From Prosthecobacter sp. (GTDB lineage Bacteria > Verrucomicrobiota > Verrucomicrobiia > Verrucomicrobiales > Verrucomicrobiaceae), in NCBI GenBank assembly GCA_021733925.1, contig JAIPJY010000011.1, positions 62,001 through 126,000 of the forward strand: DNA of 64,000 nucleotides. Direction: 5' to 3'. Below, one piece after another: positions 10,042 through 19,932 of this stretch. Both the position numbers and the translations under genes were made by a program. The notes beneath the pieces were generated by a model, which made no database searches, had not been told where the DNA came from, and was given only the letters and a program-made list of their open reading frames with translations. The stretch's first letter is position 1, and the number at the start of each line of letters is the position of its first letter.

Positions 10042-13000
10042 ATGAAGTCCCTCCTGTTTTTTCTCGGCCTCGCAGCCATCACCGCACAAGCGCAGCCGGC
10101 CTTCCGCGCAGGCGTCTCCGCTATCGACATCACGCCCACGACGTTCCCACGGATCATTGCGGGCGGCTTTCTCGAAGGACGTGGCGACAAGATCGTGGAC
10201 CGGCTGCATGTGCGCAGTTTTGTGCTGGATGACGGGAAGATGAAAATCGCCTTTGCCATCGTGGACACCTGCATGATGGAGCAGTCGCTCATCGATGAGG
10301 CCAAGGCGCTCGCATCCAAACAATGCGGTATTCCGGTGGACCGCATGATGGTCAGCGCCACGCACACGCACTCCGCACCTGCCGCGATGGGCTGCCTAGG
10401 CACGCGCAAAGACACGGAGTATGGCAAATTCCTCACGCCAAAAATTGCCGAAGCCATCGTGGCGGCGGACAAGGCGCTGCAGCCCGCACGCATCGGCTGG
10501 AGCAGCTTTGATGACTGGGAGCACACGCACAACCGCCGCTGGATTCGCCTGTCTGGCAAGGAAGTCGTCGATCCCTTCGGCAAACCCACCGGCCGCGCGA
10601 ACATGCACCCCGGCTACCTCAGCAAAGACGTCGTAGGTCCCAGCGGCCCCGTCGATCCTCAGCTCTCCGTCATCTCGTTGCAAACCACCGACGGCAAGCC
10701 GCTTGGCGTGCTGGCCAACTACTCACAGCACTACTTCGGCAGCAGCCCGGTTTCAGCGGACTACTACGGCCTGTTCTGCAAACACCTCGCCGCCAAACTC
10801 AATCAACAAGGCGACGGCAACGGCCCCTTCGTCTGCGCCATGAGCCAGGGCACCAGCGGCGACCAGATGTGGATGGACTACGGCGCGGAGAAAAAGAACA
10901 TCACCCTCGACACCTACTCCGAAGCCGTGGCCGACAGCGCCATGAAAGCCCTGCAAACCGTGAAGTATCTCGATCACGCCCCGCTCGGCATGATAGAGAA
11001 AACACTCGAACTCAACTACCGCATCCCCGACGAAAAACGCCTCGCATGGGCCCGTCCCATCGCCGCAAAAATCGAAAACGACCTCCCAAAAAACAAAGAG
11101 GAAGTCTATGCCCGCGAAGCCCTGATCCTCCACGAGCGGCAGAAGACGACCGTGAAACTCCAAGCCATCCGCATCGGCGACCTCAGCATCGCCACCCTGC
11201 CAAACGAAGTGTATGCGATCACGGGGCTAAAATTGAGGAAATCATCGCCATTCCAAATTCACTTTAACATCGAACTGGCCAATGGTGCGGAGGGGTACAT
11301 CCCTCCTCGGGAACAACATGAACTTGGGGGCTATACCACATGGCCAGCACGAACCGCCGGGCTCATCGAATGGTCGGAATCGTCGATGGTCGATGAACTC
11401 CACAAAGCCCTTGCTGCCTTTTTGAGACAACCCGCGCAGTTCCCAAGCCCCAAAGATGGCGACTATGCCCAGCGTGTTTATGAGACCAATCCCGTGGCCT
11501 ACTATCGAATGGACGGCGTCGGCGTGTGCCAGTGGGACCCAAAACACAAGGGCTGCTTTTTGCGAATGCCGGAGGGACATGCCGTTTATCTTCCCGGAGC
11601 TGGCAGCGGCAGCGGGTACGGCGATGAATCAGCCTTGAAAGCCTCCGCCTTTTCGGGCCCGCATGAGATCAACCGCTCGGTTCATGTCGCCGGCGGTCAC
11701 TTGTCGACCGACTGGACGCGCGGTTTGCAGGAAAGAAATGAAAACGGCGGGATCACTCCGGGCGAAGTCCCGAGCGCAGCAACAATCGCCCTCTGGTTCT
11801 GGCTCGGACATGAGAGCGGCGCGAGCGACCGCACTGGCGAGCTGATCAATGCACTCGGCGTGAGTTTGAAGGCGCACCAGGATGCTCAGCATCGCGTGCG
11901 GCTCGCCTTGGGTGGTGAGGAATCGAAGGAGGAGCTGGTTGCGGACGACTGGCATTTTGCGGTGTTGATCCGCGATGGCGACTCAGTGAGAGTGCATATC
12001 GATGGCGCTGAAAAACCGTCGTTGGAGGGGAAGGCTGGAAAAGCGGCCGATGATGTTTTCTTTGCCAAAGGACTCGAAGGGCGGCTCGACGAGATCACCG
12101 TCTGGAAGCAAGTCCTCGAGCCCTCCGTGATCTCGAAGTTGTGGGACATCTCGAAAGTCGCGCAGGACAATGCACGGCATGCGGTCAAGCGGAGGGAGCG
12201 GGCAATACAAGCTCAGGCACAAGCCTCGGCCATGTTGAAGGGTCATGAAAACTGGTCGGCCTCATTGCGATTCCGCAACACCAAGGCAAACAACGTCAGC
12301 CCCGTGACCGCCTATCTCATCTCACGCGGTCCCAAGGGCGATCATCAGGCTCCGGGCGACCACCTCGGTATTGGTGGAAACTACAAAGACGCGCAGCCGG
12401 GCAGGCTCTTTGTTTTCAACGGCAATGCGGCGGACCAAATTGTGTACGGAAAAACGCTCATCGCCCCGGGATCGTGGAATGAGGCGAGTCTTGAACGCCA
12501 GGGGACACGCGTGAAAGTAATGCTAAACGGGAAGGCGGAGATCGACGCCGAGCTTGCGGTCACCGCTCCAGACGCCACGGAGCTTTTCTTTGGAAAGCGT
12601 TGCGATGACTTCGCTCCGTTGCAGGGCGAGTTCTCGAATGTGGTGGTCACTGGCTTGGAAAAGCCAACCGCAACCCCGCCTCCAAAGCTGCAGACCGCCA
12701 CACCCCCGCTCTCCCCCGAGGAATCCGCAAAAAAGTGGCATCTGCGCGAAGGCTACCGCATCAAACTCGTCGCAGCAGAACCCGTGGTGCTCGACCCCGT
12801 GGCCTTTGACTGGGATTCAAAAGGCCGCCTATGGGTCATCGAGATGGCCGACTACCCCCTTGGCATGGACGGCAACGGCAAGGCCGGCGGTCGCGTGGTC
12901 ATGCTCGAAGACACCAACGCCGACGGCCGCTACGACAAGCGCACAGTCATCGTAAACGACCTCAGCTATCCCACCGGCATCCTGACCTGGCGCGATGGCG

Positions 13001-15492
13001 TCATCGTCACCGCTGCGCCAGACATCTTCTTCATCAAGCCGAACGGTGAAAAACAAATTCTCTTCACCGGCTTCAGCACGGGCAATCAACAACTCCGCGT
13101 CAACGGCCTCCGCTGGGGCATGGACGGCTGGGTGTACTGCGCGGCAGGCGCGCACAACAGCGGCTACAACAAAACCACGCAGATTGAATCCAAGCTCACC
13201 GGCCAGAAGATCGACCTCGGCAGCCGCGACTTCCGCTTCAAGCCCGACACAGGCGAGTTTGATCCACAAAGCGGCCCCTCGCAGTTCGGCCGCGCCCGCG
13301 ATGACTGGGGCCACTGGTTCGGCGTGCAGAACAGCTTCCCCCTCTGGCACTACGTCCTGCAGGACCACTACCTGCGCCGGAACCCTCACGTCATTCCGCC
13401 CGACCCCATTCACCAGCTCTTCCCGCGCAATCCGCCAGTTTACCCCGCCAGCAGCATGGAAAAGCGCTTTCACAGCTTCGACCAGTCGGGACGCTTCACC
13501 AGCGCCTGCGGCATCGAAGTGTATCGCGATCGCCTGCTCTTCACCGATGGCAAAACCCACGCCTTCACCTGCGAGCCCTTCCACAACGTCGTTCAACATC
13601 ACATCCTCGAAGACGACGGCGTCACCTTCAAAGCCACGCGCGATCCCGCCGAGTCAAAGATGGACTTCCTCGCCAGCGAAGACCGCTGGTGCCGCCCCGT
13701 CATGGTCCGCACCGGCCCCGACGGCGCACTGTGGGTGGCAGACATGTACCGCTACATGATCGAGCACCCTCAGTGGCTGCCCCAAAACGGCAAGGACGAA
13801 CTGCTGCCCCACTACCGCGAAGGAGATGACAAGGGCAGGATTTGGAAAATCACGCGCGCTCCAGAACCGCCTAAAGGCGGGACTACAGAACAGGGCTTGG
13901 CTTCCTCGAATGGCTGGCAGCGTGACAAGGCACAGATGCAGCTTGCATGGAGCGGTGAGACCCCTGCCATCGAAGATCTCCTTCAATCCAAGCAGCCCAC
14001 AACACGGGCACAGGCGGCGTGGACGTTGCTCGCTATGAAGAAAATCAGCGCTGCCACCTGTCTAAAACTGCTCTCAGATGAATCCCCCCGTGTGCGCGAG
14101 CAGGCATTGCAGATGGCGGAGAAACTGGACTGGAAAGACGATGATGCACGTTCGCTCCATCAGGCGCTCATGAAACTCGTGGGAGACGCCGATACGAAGG
14201 TGCGGCTGCAACTGGCCTGCTCAGTCGGCGAATGGCACGAGCAAAGAATGAGCACAGTCCTGGTCGAATTGCTGAAACGTGATGGCGGCAATCACATTAT
14301 GCTGGGTGCGATCCTCAGTTCGGCCTCCGAACACCTGCTCGAAATCACCCAGCATGCTCCAGACGCAGCTTTTGAGCCCCTGGTCGGCATGGCCATTCAT
14401 GCCTGGTATGAAGCAGCGCTTTCAAACCTGTGCGAAAGGATGATGATCCACAACGAGTTTAAGGACTCACTCGTGCCAAGACTGCGGCTGCTGCACCAAT
14501 TTCTTCTGGCCGCTCAATCGCAAGGAACCACGATTCTGAAGATGAAGGAACGTGCCAGAACGGAACGGCTCGCCTCCTGTCTCGACGAACTGATGACCGG
14601 ACACATCAACGCGGCGATGACCGTTCCCTGGGATTGGAAGGATGCTCCGCTAGCCGACCTTATCTTGATGGGTGAGATCCCCGTCATGGTTCCGGGACGC
14701 GAAGCCAAGGGTTATGAGATGCTCAAAAACTGGCTGGCCAATTCTCGCGCCGACCTTCAGCAGTCCGCCGTGATCATTCTGGGCCGACATCCGAAACCCG
14801 AGACAGACGATCTCATTTTGGAAAAGCTTCCCACCGCAACCCCCATGCTGAAGCAAGACATTCTCGCAGCTCTGCTCAGCCATGAAGACGGCGCATTGAA
14901 ACTCCTGGCAGGAGTGAAGAGCGGCAAACTGCAGCCCGCCGGCCTGATGGATGCCTCCATGCAAACTCGCTTGCTTCAGCATCCTTCCAAATCGGTGAAG
15001 GCACTCGCCAAAGAAGTTCTCCAAGCTTCAGGGCCATCGAAGCGGGCTGATGTGCTGGCAAAGTTCCAACCAGCCCTAAAACTCTCAGGCGACGCTGCCA
15101 AAGGAAGGACCGTGTTCGCACAGGTATGCATCAGCTGCCACAAGCTCGACGGAGTAGGCATCGAACTCGGCCCGGACTTGCGCAGTGTGGTTCAGCATGA
15201 TGCGGAAAAGCTCATGAACTCCATCCTCGACCCGAGCGCGATCATTGAGCCGGGATTCATGGCATATAACTGCACGCTCAAAAACGGCGAGCAGCTCTAT
15301 GGAGTGATCGCGACGGAAACGAGCGCGAGCCTGACGCTGAAGATGGCCGGCAATCTGACGAAGTCCGTACTGCGCAGCGAGATCGCGAGTTTGCAGAGCA
15401 CCGGCACCTCCTTGATGCCGGAGGGCCTCGAAGCCGCGCTCACCCCTCAGTCGCTGGCGGATTTGATCGCGTATTTGAAAGTGGCCAAGTGA
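10042..15492 (+). CDS. Giant secreted fusion: ceramidase-like + LamG-like domains + PVC-type dehydrogenase + HEAT repeats + cytochrome c domain
   Basis: 1816 residues with a signal peptide (MKSLLFFLGLAAITAQAQ). Order of regions: about 20-460, a neutral/alkaline ceramidase N-terminal-like domain (AGVSAIDITPT, VSATHTHSAPA); about 470-880, two concanavalin/LamG-like beta domains (ATIALWFWLG and a second copy near GHENWSASLRFRN); about 890-1270, the PVC membrane-bound dehydrogenase beta-propeller (FDWDSKGRLWVIEMADYP); about 1290-1680, alpha-helical HEAT-like repeats; and the C-terminal PVC haem domain with CISCH (C1696, C1699, H1700). Ceramidase-like and dehydrogenase/cytochrome parts are commonly separate genes. 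It likely acts in the periplasm or outer membrane in polymer or lipid oxidation; the substrate is unknown. A DUF1501 gene follows 62 bases downstream. Confidence 0.88.
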   Translation: MKSLLFFLGLAAITAQAQPAFRAGVSAIDITPTTFPRIIAGGFLEGRGDKIVDRLHVRSFVLDDGKMKIAFAIVDTCMMEQSLIDEAKALASKQCGIPVDRMMVSATHTHSAPAAMGCLGTRKDTEYGKFLTPKIAEAIVAADKALQPARIGWSSFDDWEHTHNRRWIRLSGKEVVDPFGKPTGRANMHPGYLSKDVVGPSGPVDPQLSVISLQTTDGKPLGVLANYSQHYFGSSPVSADYYGLFCKHLAAKLNQQGDGNGPFVCAMSQGTSGDQMWMDYGAEKKNITLDTYSEAVADSAMKALQTVKYLDHAPLGMIEKTLELNYRIPDEKRLAWARPIAAKIENDLPKNKEEVYAREALILHERQKTTVKLQAIRIGDLSIATLPNEVYAITGLKLRKSSPFQIHFNIELANGAEGYIPPREQHELGGYTTWPARTAGLIEWSESSMVDELHKALAAFLRQPAQFPSPKDGDYAQRVYETNPVAYYRMDGVGVCQWDPKHKGCFLRMPEGHAVYLPGAGSGSGYGDESALKASAFSGPHEINRSVHVAGGHLSTDWTRGLQERNENGGITPGEVPSAATIALWFWLGHESGASDRTGELINALGVSLKAHQDAQHRVRLALGGEESKEELVADDWHFAVLIRDGDSVRVHIDGAEKPSLEGKAGKAADDVFFAKGLEGRLDEITVWKQVLEPSVISKLWDISKVAQDNARHAVKRRERAIQAQAQASAMLKGHENWSASLRFRNTKANNVSPVTAYLISRGPKGDHQAPGDHLGIGGNYKDAQPGRLFVFNGNAADQIVYGKTLIAPGSWNEASLERQGTRVKVMLNGKAEIDAELAVTAPDATELFFGKRCDDFAPLQGEFSNVVVTGLEKPTATPPPKLQTATPPLSPEESAKKWHLREGYRIKLVAAEPVVLDPVAFDWDSKGRLWVIEMADYPLGMDGNGKAGGRVVMLEDTNADGRYDKRTVIVNDLSYPTGILTWRDGVIVTAAPDIFFIKPNGEKQILFTGFSTGNQQLRVNGLRWGMDGWVYCAAGAHNSGYNKTTQIESKLTGQKIDLGSRDFRFKPDTGEFDPQSGPSQFGRARDDWGHWFGVQNSFPLWHYVLQDHYLRRNPHVIPPDPIHQLFPRNPPVYPASSMEKRFHSFDQSGRFTSACGIEVYRDRLLFTDGKTHAFTCEPFHNVVQHHILEDDGVTFKATRDPAESKMDFLASEDRWCRPVMVRTGPDGALWVADMYRYMIEHPQWLPQNGKDELLPHYREGDDKGRIWKITRAPEPPKGGTTEQGLASSNGWQRDKAQMQLAWSGETPAIEDLLQSKQPTTRAQAAWTLLAMKKISAATCLKLLSDESPRVREQALQMAEKLDWKDDDARSLHQALMKLVGDADTKVRLQLACSVGEWHEQRMSTVLVELLKRDGGNHIMLGAILSSASEHLLEITQHAPDAAFEPLVGMAIHAWYEAALSNLCERMMIHNEFKDSLVPRLRLLHQFLLAAQSQGTTILKMKERARTERLASCLDELMTGHINAAMTVPWDWKDAPLADLILMGEIPVMVPGREAKGYEMLKNWLANSRADLQQSAVIILGRHPKPETDDLILEKLPTATPMLKQDILAALLSHEDGALKLLAGVKSGKLQPAGLMDASMQTRLLQHPSKSVKALAKEVLQASGPSKRADVLAKFQPALKLSGDAAKGRTVFAQVCISCHKLDGVGIELGPDLRSVVQHDAEKLMNSILDPSAIIEPGFMAYNCTLKNGEQLYGVIATETSASLTLKMAGNLTKSVLRSEIASLQSTGTSLMPEGLEAALTPQSLADLIAYLKVAK
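13867..13891. repeat. Short palindromic (REP-like) repeat inside a coding region
   Basis: CCGCC-TAAA-GGCGG is a perfect 5-bp stem followed by GACTAC. It falls in frame in the linker between the propeller and HEAT region of the giant fusion, encoding PPKGGTTE. The 10-mer AGGCGGGACT recurs at 41614-41623, and the reverse complement (GTAGT...TCCCGC) resembles the element at 22482. Classification as a dispersed repeat is my inference. Confidence 0.45.
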
Positions 15493-15554
15493 GCGCCGGG
15501 ATGAGTTTTATACCACGCGGTTAGAGTTCCCCATTCCCCTGCGTATTGGCTTCG

Positions 15555-16955
15555 ATGCCATCTCCCGATCATCCCTGCGCCGGCCACAGCGCCCCGCATG
15601 CATTCACCTTCATGAACCCACGTGTGCGGGATGGCGTGGTCGTCCACAGCCGGCGCTCGGTTTTAAAAACGAGCCTCGCTGGCCTGGGCGGCCTCACCCT
15701 GCCTGCTCTCACGCAGCTGCGCGCAGAAGGCAAAGTCACCAAGGGCGGCAAATCGGTGATCCTGCTCTGGATGACCGGCGGCCCCTCGCAGATCGACACC
15801 TGGGACCCAAAACCCGATCGCCCACGCGAGATTCGCGGCCCCTTCAAAACGATCCCCACCAAGCTGCCCGGCACCCACATCTGCGAGTACCTGCCGAAGC
15901 AGGCCGCCATGCTGGACAAGTTCACGCTCATCCGCTCCGTCGACTGCCGCTTCAGCAACCATGAGCCCAACATGGTCATGCAGACCGCCAATCTCGCCAA
16001 CGAGCCGCGCACCAATCCGAAGGCGAAGTACTATCCCTCCTTTGGCAGCATCGTGGCAAAGCATCGCGGGTCGAATCATCCGGCCATGCCGCCGTATGTC
16101 GTGCTGAACATGAAATCGCGCTCACACGTCGCATGGGGCGGCTATCTCGGCACGCAGTATGACCCCTTCGATGGCAGCAGCGCCACCAAGCTCTTCCAGC
16201 TTCCCTCCGGCCTCAGCATGGACCGCCTGCACGCACGCCAGACACTGAGCCGGCAAATGGACGGCCTGCGCGCCGAGATCGACGCCAGCGGCATGATGGG
16301 CGCCATGGACAGCTTCTCCCAGACCGCCTTCGACATCGTCGCCGGTGGCCGCGCGCAGGAAGCCTTTGATCTGAGCAAGGAACCGCAAAAAGTACGCGAC
16401 CGCTACGGCGAGCATGACTGGGCCAAACAAGCGCTGCTCGCGCGTCGGCTCGTGGAGCGCGGCTCGTCCTTCGTCACCATCGACCTCAGCAATCACGGCG
16501 CCTCTGGCACCTGGGACAATCACGGCGACAATATCCCGCCCTACGGCGGCATCTGGAGCGGCCTGCGCCCGCTGCTGCCTGTGTTCGACCACGTCATCAC
16601 CACGCTCGTCAGCGACCTCGCCGAACGCGGCATGCTCGATGACACTCTCGTCATCACCATGGGCGAGTTTGGCCGCACGCCCACCCTTGGCACTCAGGGC
16701 AGCACCGATGGCCGCAATCACTGGCCGCACGTCATGTCCATGTCACTCGCCGGCGGCGGTTTTCGTCACGGCCAGGTCATCGGCGCCTCTGATAAAGACG
16801 GCGGCCAGATTGACGAACGCCCCGTCACCCCCGGTGATCTCGCCGCCACCATCTACCACCACATGGGCGTCCCGCTTGATGCGACCTACACCGATCATCA
16901 GGGCAGGCCGAACTTCGTTGTGGATCAGGGCGCGCCGTTGCGGGAGCTGATTTAA
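15555..16955 (+). CDS. DUF1501 family Tat-exported protein
   Basis: 466 residues from ATG 15555 (a TTG at 15546 and an ATG at 15612 are alternatives). A twin-arginine signal (SRRSVLKTSLAG) follows a short N-terminal extension, predicting folded export. The body is the DUF1501 fold related to sulfatases and alkaline phosphatases: LLWMTGGPSQIDTWDPK near the start, LVERGSSFVTIDLSNHG, VITMGEFGRTP and DGRNHWPHVMSMSLAGGG. No enzymatic activity is established for the family. Such genes normally pair with cytochrome-domain partners in Verrucomicrobia and Planctomycetes; here the partner is the cytochrome-ended fusion directly upstream, suggesting a two-gene unit. Confidence 0.9.
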   Translation: MPSPDHPCAGHSAPHAFTFMNPRVRDGVVVHSRRSVLKTSLAGLGGLTLPALTQLRAEGKVTKGGKSVILLWMTGGPSQIDTWDPKPDRPREIRGPFKTIPTKLPGTHICEYLPKQAAMLDKFTLIRSVDCRFSNHEPNMVMQTANLANEPRTNPKAKYYPSFGSIVAKHRGSNHPAMPPYVVLNMKSRSHVAWGGYLGTQYDPFDGSSATKLFQLPSGLSMDRLHARQTLSRQMDGLRAEIDASGMMGAMDSFSQTAFDIVAGGRAQEAFDLSKEPQKVRDRYGEHDWAKQALLARRLVERGSSFVTIDLSNHGASGTWDNHGDNIPPYGGIWSGLRPLLPVFDHVITTLVSDLAERGMLDDTLVITMGEFGRTPTLGTQGSTDGRNHWPHVMSMSLAGGGFRHGQVIGASDKDGGQIDERPVTPGDLAATIYHHMGVPLDATYTDHQGRPNFVVDQGAPLRELI

Positions 16956-17072
16956 GCCAGAGCATGGCGTTCGCTTCCCCTCGCTAGGACCAGAGCCTAT
17001 TGTCCACACTCTCTTTCATTCTTTACACGATGACGGCTAGATGTCAGTCTTCGACATCGTTCGTGTTCCCGC

Positions 17073-18209
17073 ATGCAGATGATCTTCGCTGTTCCCAAAG
17101 AAACCCATGCAGGAGAAACACGCACCGCGCTGGTGCCGGAGCACGTGGCAAAGCTGACGGGGCTGGGGGCGAAGATCGAAGTGGAATCCGGCCTCGGGCT
17201 TTTCTGCGGTCACACCGACGCTGATTACACGACGGCAGGCGCAACGGTGCGGACGGACCGTGCGGCCATGCTGGCTGCGGCGGATGTCATCCTGCAGGTG
17301 CGCAAGCCAACAGTCGATGAGGTGAACGCCCTGCGTGAAGGCGCAGTGTTCATCGCGTTGCTCGATCCCTTTCAATCACCGGAATTAATCCGCGCGCTGG
17401 CAGCACGCGGGGTCAGCGCCATCAGCATGGAAATGGTGCCTCGCAGCACGCGGGCGCAGAAGATGGACGTGCTGTCCTCTCAGGCGAGTCTGGCGGGCTA
17501 TGCCGCCGTGATCGCGGCAGCAGGACAATCCGGGAAGATTTTCCCCATGATGATGACACCCGCAGGTACAATCAAACCGGTGAAAGTTTTCATCATCGGC
17601 GCAGGCGTGGCGGGATTGCAGGCCATCGCCACCGCCAAACGGCTCGGCGCAAAAGTAGAGGCCTTTGACACACGGCCGGTCGTCGAAGAGCAGGTGAAAT
17701 CACTCGGCGCGAAGTTTGTAAAAATCGACGTGGGAGAGACCGGGCAGACCGAAGGCGGTTATGCAAAGGCTCTCACCGACGACCAGCTCAAGCTCCAGCG
17801 CGAAGGCATGGCGCGCGTTTGCGCAGAGTCGGATATCGTCATCACGGCGGCACAGGTGTTTGGCAGGCGCGCGCCGGTGCTGCTCACCAGCGAGATGCTG
17901 GATGCCATGAAACCCGGCAGCGTGGTGGTGGATCTCGCGGTCGAGAGCGGCGGCAATGTCGAAGGCGTGGTCGCAGGTCAGATCATCGAGCGCAAGGGCG
18001 TGAAGATCATCGGCACCGCGAGCCTGCCAGCCAATGTGCCCGTGCATGCCAGCCAGATGTACTCGTCCAACATCACCGCACTGCTGACAGAGTTCTGGGA
18101 CAAGGAGGCGCAGTCGCTGAAGTTGAACCTGCACGATGACATTCTCAAAAGCTGCGTCGTCACCCACGGCGGGCGCATCGTGAACGAAAAACTCGCCACC
18201 GCCACCTGA
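17073..18209 (+). CDS. pntAA: NAD(P) transhydrogenase subunit alpha part 1 (NAD-binding)
   Basis: 378 residues forming dI, the soluble NAD(H)-binding component of the proton-translocating transhydrogenase. It resembles alanine dehydrogenase N-terminal and C-terminal domains: FAVPKETHAGETRTALVP at the start, the Rossmann motif VFIIGAGVAGLQAIATAKRLGA and the following VEAFDTRP. Hydride passes from NADH to NADP+ on the beta subunit, driven by proton motive force. The alpha subunit is split into two genes as in Rhodospirillum and many other bacteria. The next gene starts 6 bases after the stop. Confidence 0.95.
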   Translation: MQMIFAVPKETHAGETRTALVPEHVAKLTGLGAKIEVESGLGLFCGHTDADYTTAGATVRTDRAAMLAAADVILQVRKPTVDEVNALREGAVFIALLDPFQSPELIRALAARGVSAISMEMVPRSTRAQKMDVLSSQASLAGYAAVIAAAGQSGKIFPMMMTPAGTIKPVKVFIIGAGVAGLQAIATAKRLGAKVEAFDTRPVVEEQVKSLGAKFVKIDVGETGQTEGGYAKALTDDQLKLQREGMARVCAESDIVITAAQVFGRRAPVLLTSEMLDAMKPGSVVVDLAVESGGNVEGVVAGQIIERKGVKIIGTASLPANVPVHASQMYSSNITALLTEFWDKEAQSLKLNLHDDILKSCVVTHGGRIVNEKLATAT

Positions 18210-18215
18210 CCTGCC

Positions 18216-18497
18216 ATGACCGTGGAAATGCTCATCCTTGTCGTCTTCGTGCTGTCGATCTTTCTCGGCTTCGAACTCATCTCCAAGGTGCCGTCCATGC
18301 TGCACACGCCGCTGATGTCCGGCACCAATGCGATCCACGGCATCATCCTGCTCGGCGGCATGCTGGCGCTCGCGGAAGCCGACGGCTTCATGCAATACAC
18401 CGCCGGATTCGTCGCCGTCGTGCTGGGTTCAGCCAATGTGTTCGGCGGCTTCATGGTCACCGACCGCATGCTGCAAATGTTCAAACGCAAGAAGTGA
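18216..18497 (+). CDS. pntAB: NAD(P) transhydrogenase subunit alpha part 2 (membrane)
   Basis: 93 residues with three predicted membrane helices, the small membrane part of dII. The segment SGTNAIHGIILLGGM matches the conserved family motif, and NVFGGFMVTDRMLQMFK the conserved C-terminus. Together with the N-terminal helices of PntB it forms the proton channel. Six bases separate it from pntAA, and pntB begins 43 bases downstream, giving a three-gene operon. Confidence 0.95.
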   Translation: MTVEMLILVVFVLSIFLGFELISKVPSMLHTPLMSGTNAIHGIILLGGMLALAEADGFMQYTAGFVAVVLGSANVFGGFMVTDRMLQMFKRKK

Positions 18498-18540
18498 AAC
18501 AACCGGAACGAAGTGGAGATAGACGAAGTCAAACGCCCCC

Positions 18541-19932
18541 ATGATCACCTCCTTTGTCTTTCTCATCGCATCTGTTCTGTTCATCGTCGGCATCAAGTTG
18601 CTGGCATCACCCAAGACCGCGCGGCAGGGAAATCTCATCGCCGGCCTGGGCATGGCTCTCGCCTTGCTGGCGGTGCTGCCACAGCTCCACAATTCGCACG
18701 GTGAAAGCGTCTCACTATGGAAGTGGTTCCTCATCCTCGTGGGCATCGTTCTGGGCTTGGTCATCGGTGCCGCAGGTGCCTACAAGGTCAAGATGACCTC
18801 AATGCCGCAGATGGTGGCTCTCTTCAATGGCGCCGGCGGCGGCGCGGCGGCCTTGGTGGCCGCAATCGAATTCGCGCATCTCACGTCAGATTCGAGCCTG
18901 AAGTTTGTGATCTCCATGCTCTGCGCGGCGCTGATCGGTGCCGTCTCGCTGTCCGGCAGCATCATCGCCTTTTTGAAGCTCGAAGGCCGCTTTGAAAAAC
19001 CCGTGACCTATCCCGCGCAGCAGTTGTTGAACGGCCTGCTCTTCGTGGTCAGCCTCTTGCTCGCACTCGCGATGGCCTCAGGCTCGCATAGCATGGCGCT
19101 CATGATCCTGTTCCTCGTGATCGCGCTCGCCCTCGGCGTCCTGATGGTCATGCCCATCGGCGGCGCAGACATGCCGGTGGTCATTTCGCTGCTGAACTCC
19201 TTCACCGGCCTCGCCGTCGCAGCAGACGGTTTTGCCATCGACAACATCGCCATGATCATCGCTGGCACGCTCGTCGGCTCCTCCGGCACACTCCTGACCC
19301 TGGCGATGTGCAAGGCCATGAACCGCCCCGTGACAAATGTGCTCTTCAGCGCCTTCGGCAAAGTGGATGCCACCACCAGCACGGCAGCCGCTGCCACGGG
19401 CAGTGTGAAATCCGTGCAGGCCGATGAGGCAGCCCTGCTCCTCGGCATGGCCAGTCGCGTGGTCATCGTACCCGGCTACGGACTCGCCGTCGCGCAGGCA
19501 CAGCATCAGGTGCGGCAGCTCGCGGATGAACTCGCCAAAAAAGGCGTCGAAGTCAGCTTTGCCATCCACCCCGTTGCCGGACGTATGCCTGGCCACATGA
19601 ACGTGCTCCTCGCTGAGGCCGATGTGCCCTACGACCAGCTGATTGAAATGGAATCGATCAACCCCGAGATGGAGCGCGTGGACGTCTGCCTCGTCATCGG
19701 TGCCAACGACGTGGTGAATCCCGCCGCTCACGAAGACAAAACCAGCCCCATCTACGGCATGCCCATCATCGAAGCCGAGAAAGCCGGCACCGTCATCGTG
19801 ATGAAGCGCAGCATGGGCAAAGGCTTCGCCGGCATCGAAAACGCCCTCTTCCTCCGCGACAACTGCCGCATGCTCTTCGGCGATGCCAAGACCTCCCTGC
19901 AGGAACTCGTGACGCTGGTGAAGGACGGTTAA
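18541..19932 (+). CDS. pntB: NAD(P) transhydrogenase subunit beta
   Basis: 463 residues: about nine membrane helices (to about residue 260) and a C-terminal NADP(H)-binding dIII domain with VVIVPGYGLAVAQAQH, FAIHPVAGRMPGHMNVLLAEA and VIGANDVVNPAA, all hallmark motifs. The membrane part contains the conserved NSFTGLAVAADGFAI. With pntAA and pntAB it supplies NADPH at the expense of the proton gradient. It ends the operon; no hairpin terminator is evident directly after the stop. Confidence 0.96.
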   Translation: MITSFVFLIASVLFIVGIKLLASPKTARQGNLIAGLGMALALLAVLPQLHNSHGESVSLWKWFLILVGIVLGLVIGAAGAYKVKMTSMPQMVALFNGAGGGAAALVAAIEFAHLTSDSSLKFVISMLCAALIGAVSLSGSIIAFLKLEGRFEKPVTYPAQQLLNGLLFVVSLLLALAMASGSHSMALMILFLVIALALGVLMVMPIGGADMPVVISLLNSFTGLAVAADGFAIDNIAMIIAGTLVGSSGTLLTLAMCKAMNRPVTNVLFSAFGKVDATTSTAAAATGSVKSVQADEAALLLGMASRVVIVPGYGLAVAQAQHQVRQLADELAKKGVEVSFAIHPVAGRMPGHMNVLLAEADVPYDQLIEMESINPEMERVDVCLVIGANDVVNPAAHEDKTSPIYGMPIIEAEKAGTVIVMKRSMGKGFAGIENALFLRDNCRMLFGDAKTSLQELVTLVKDG

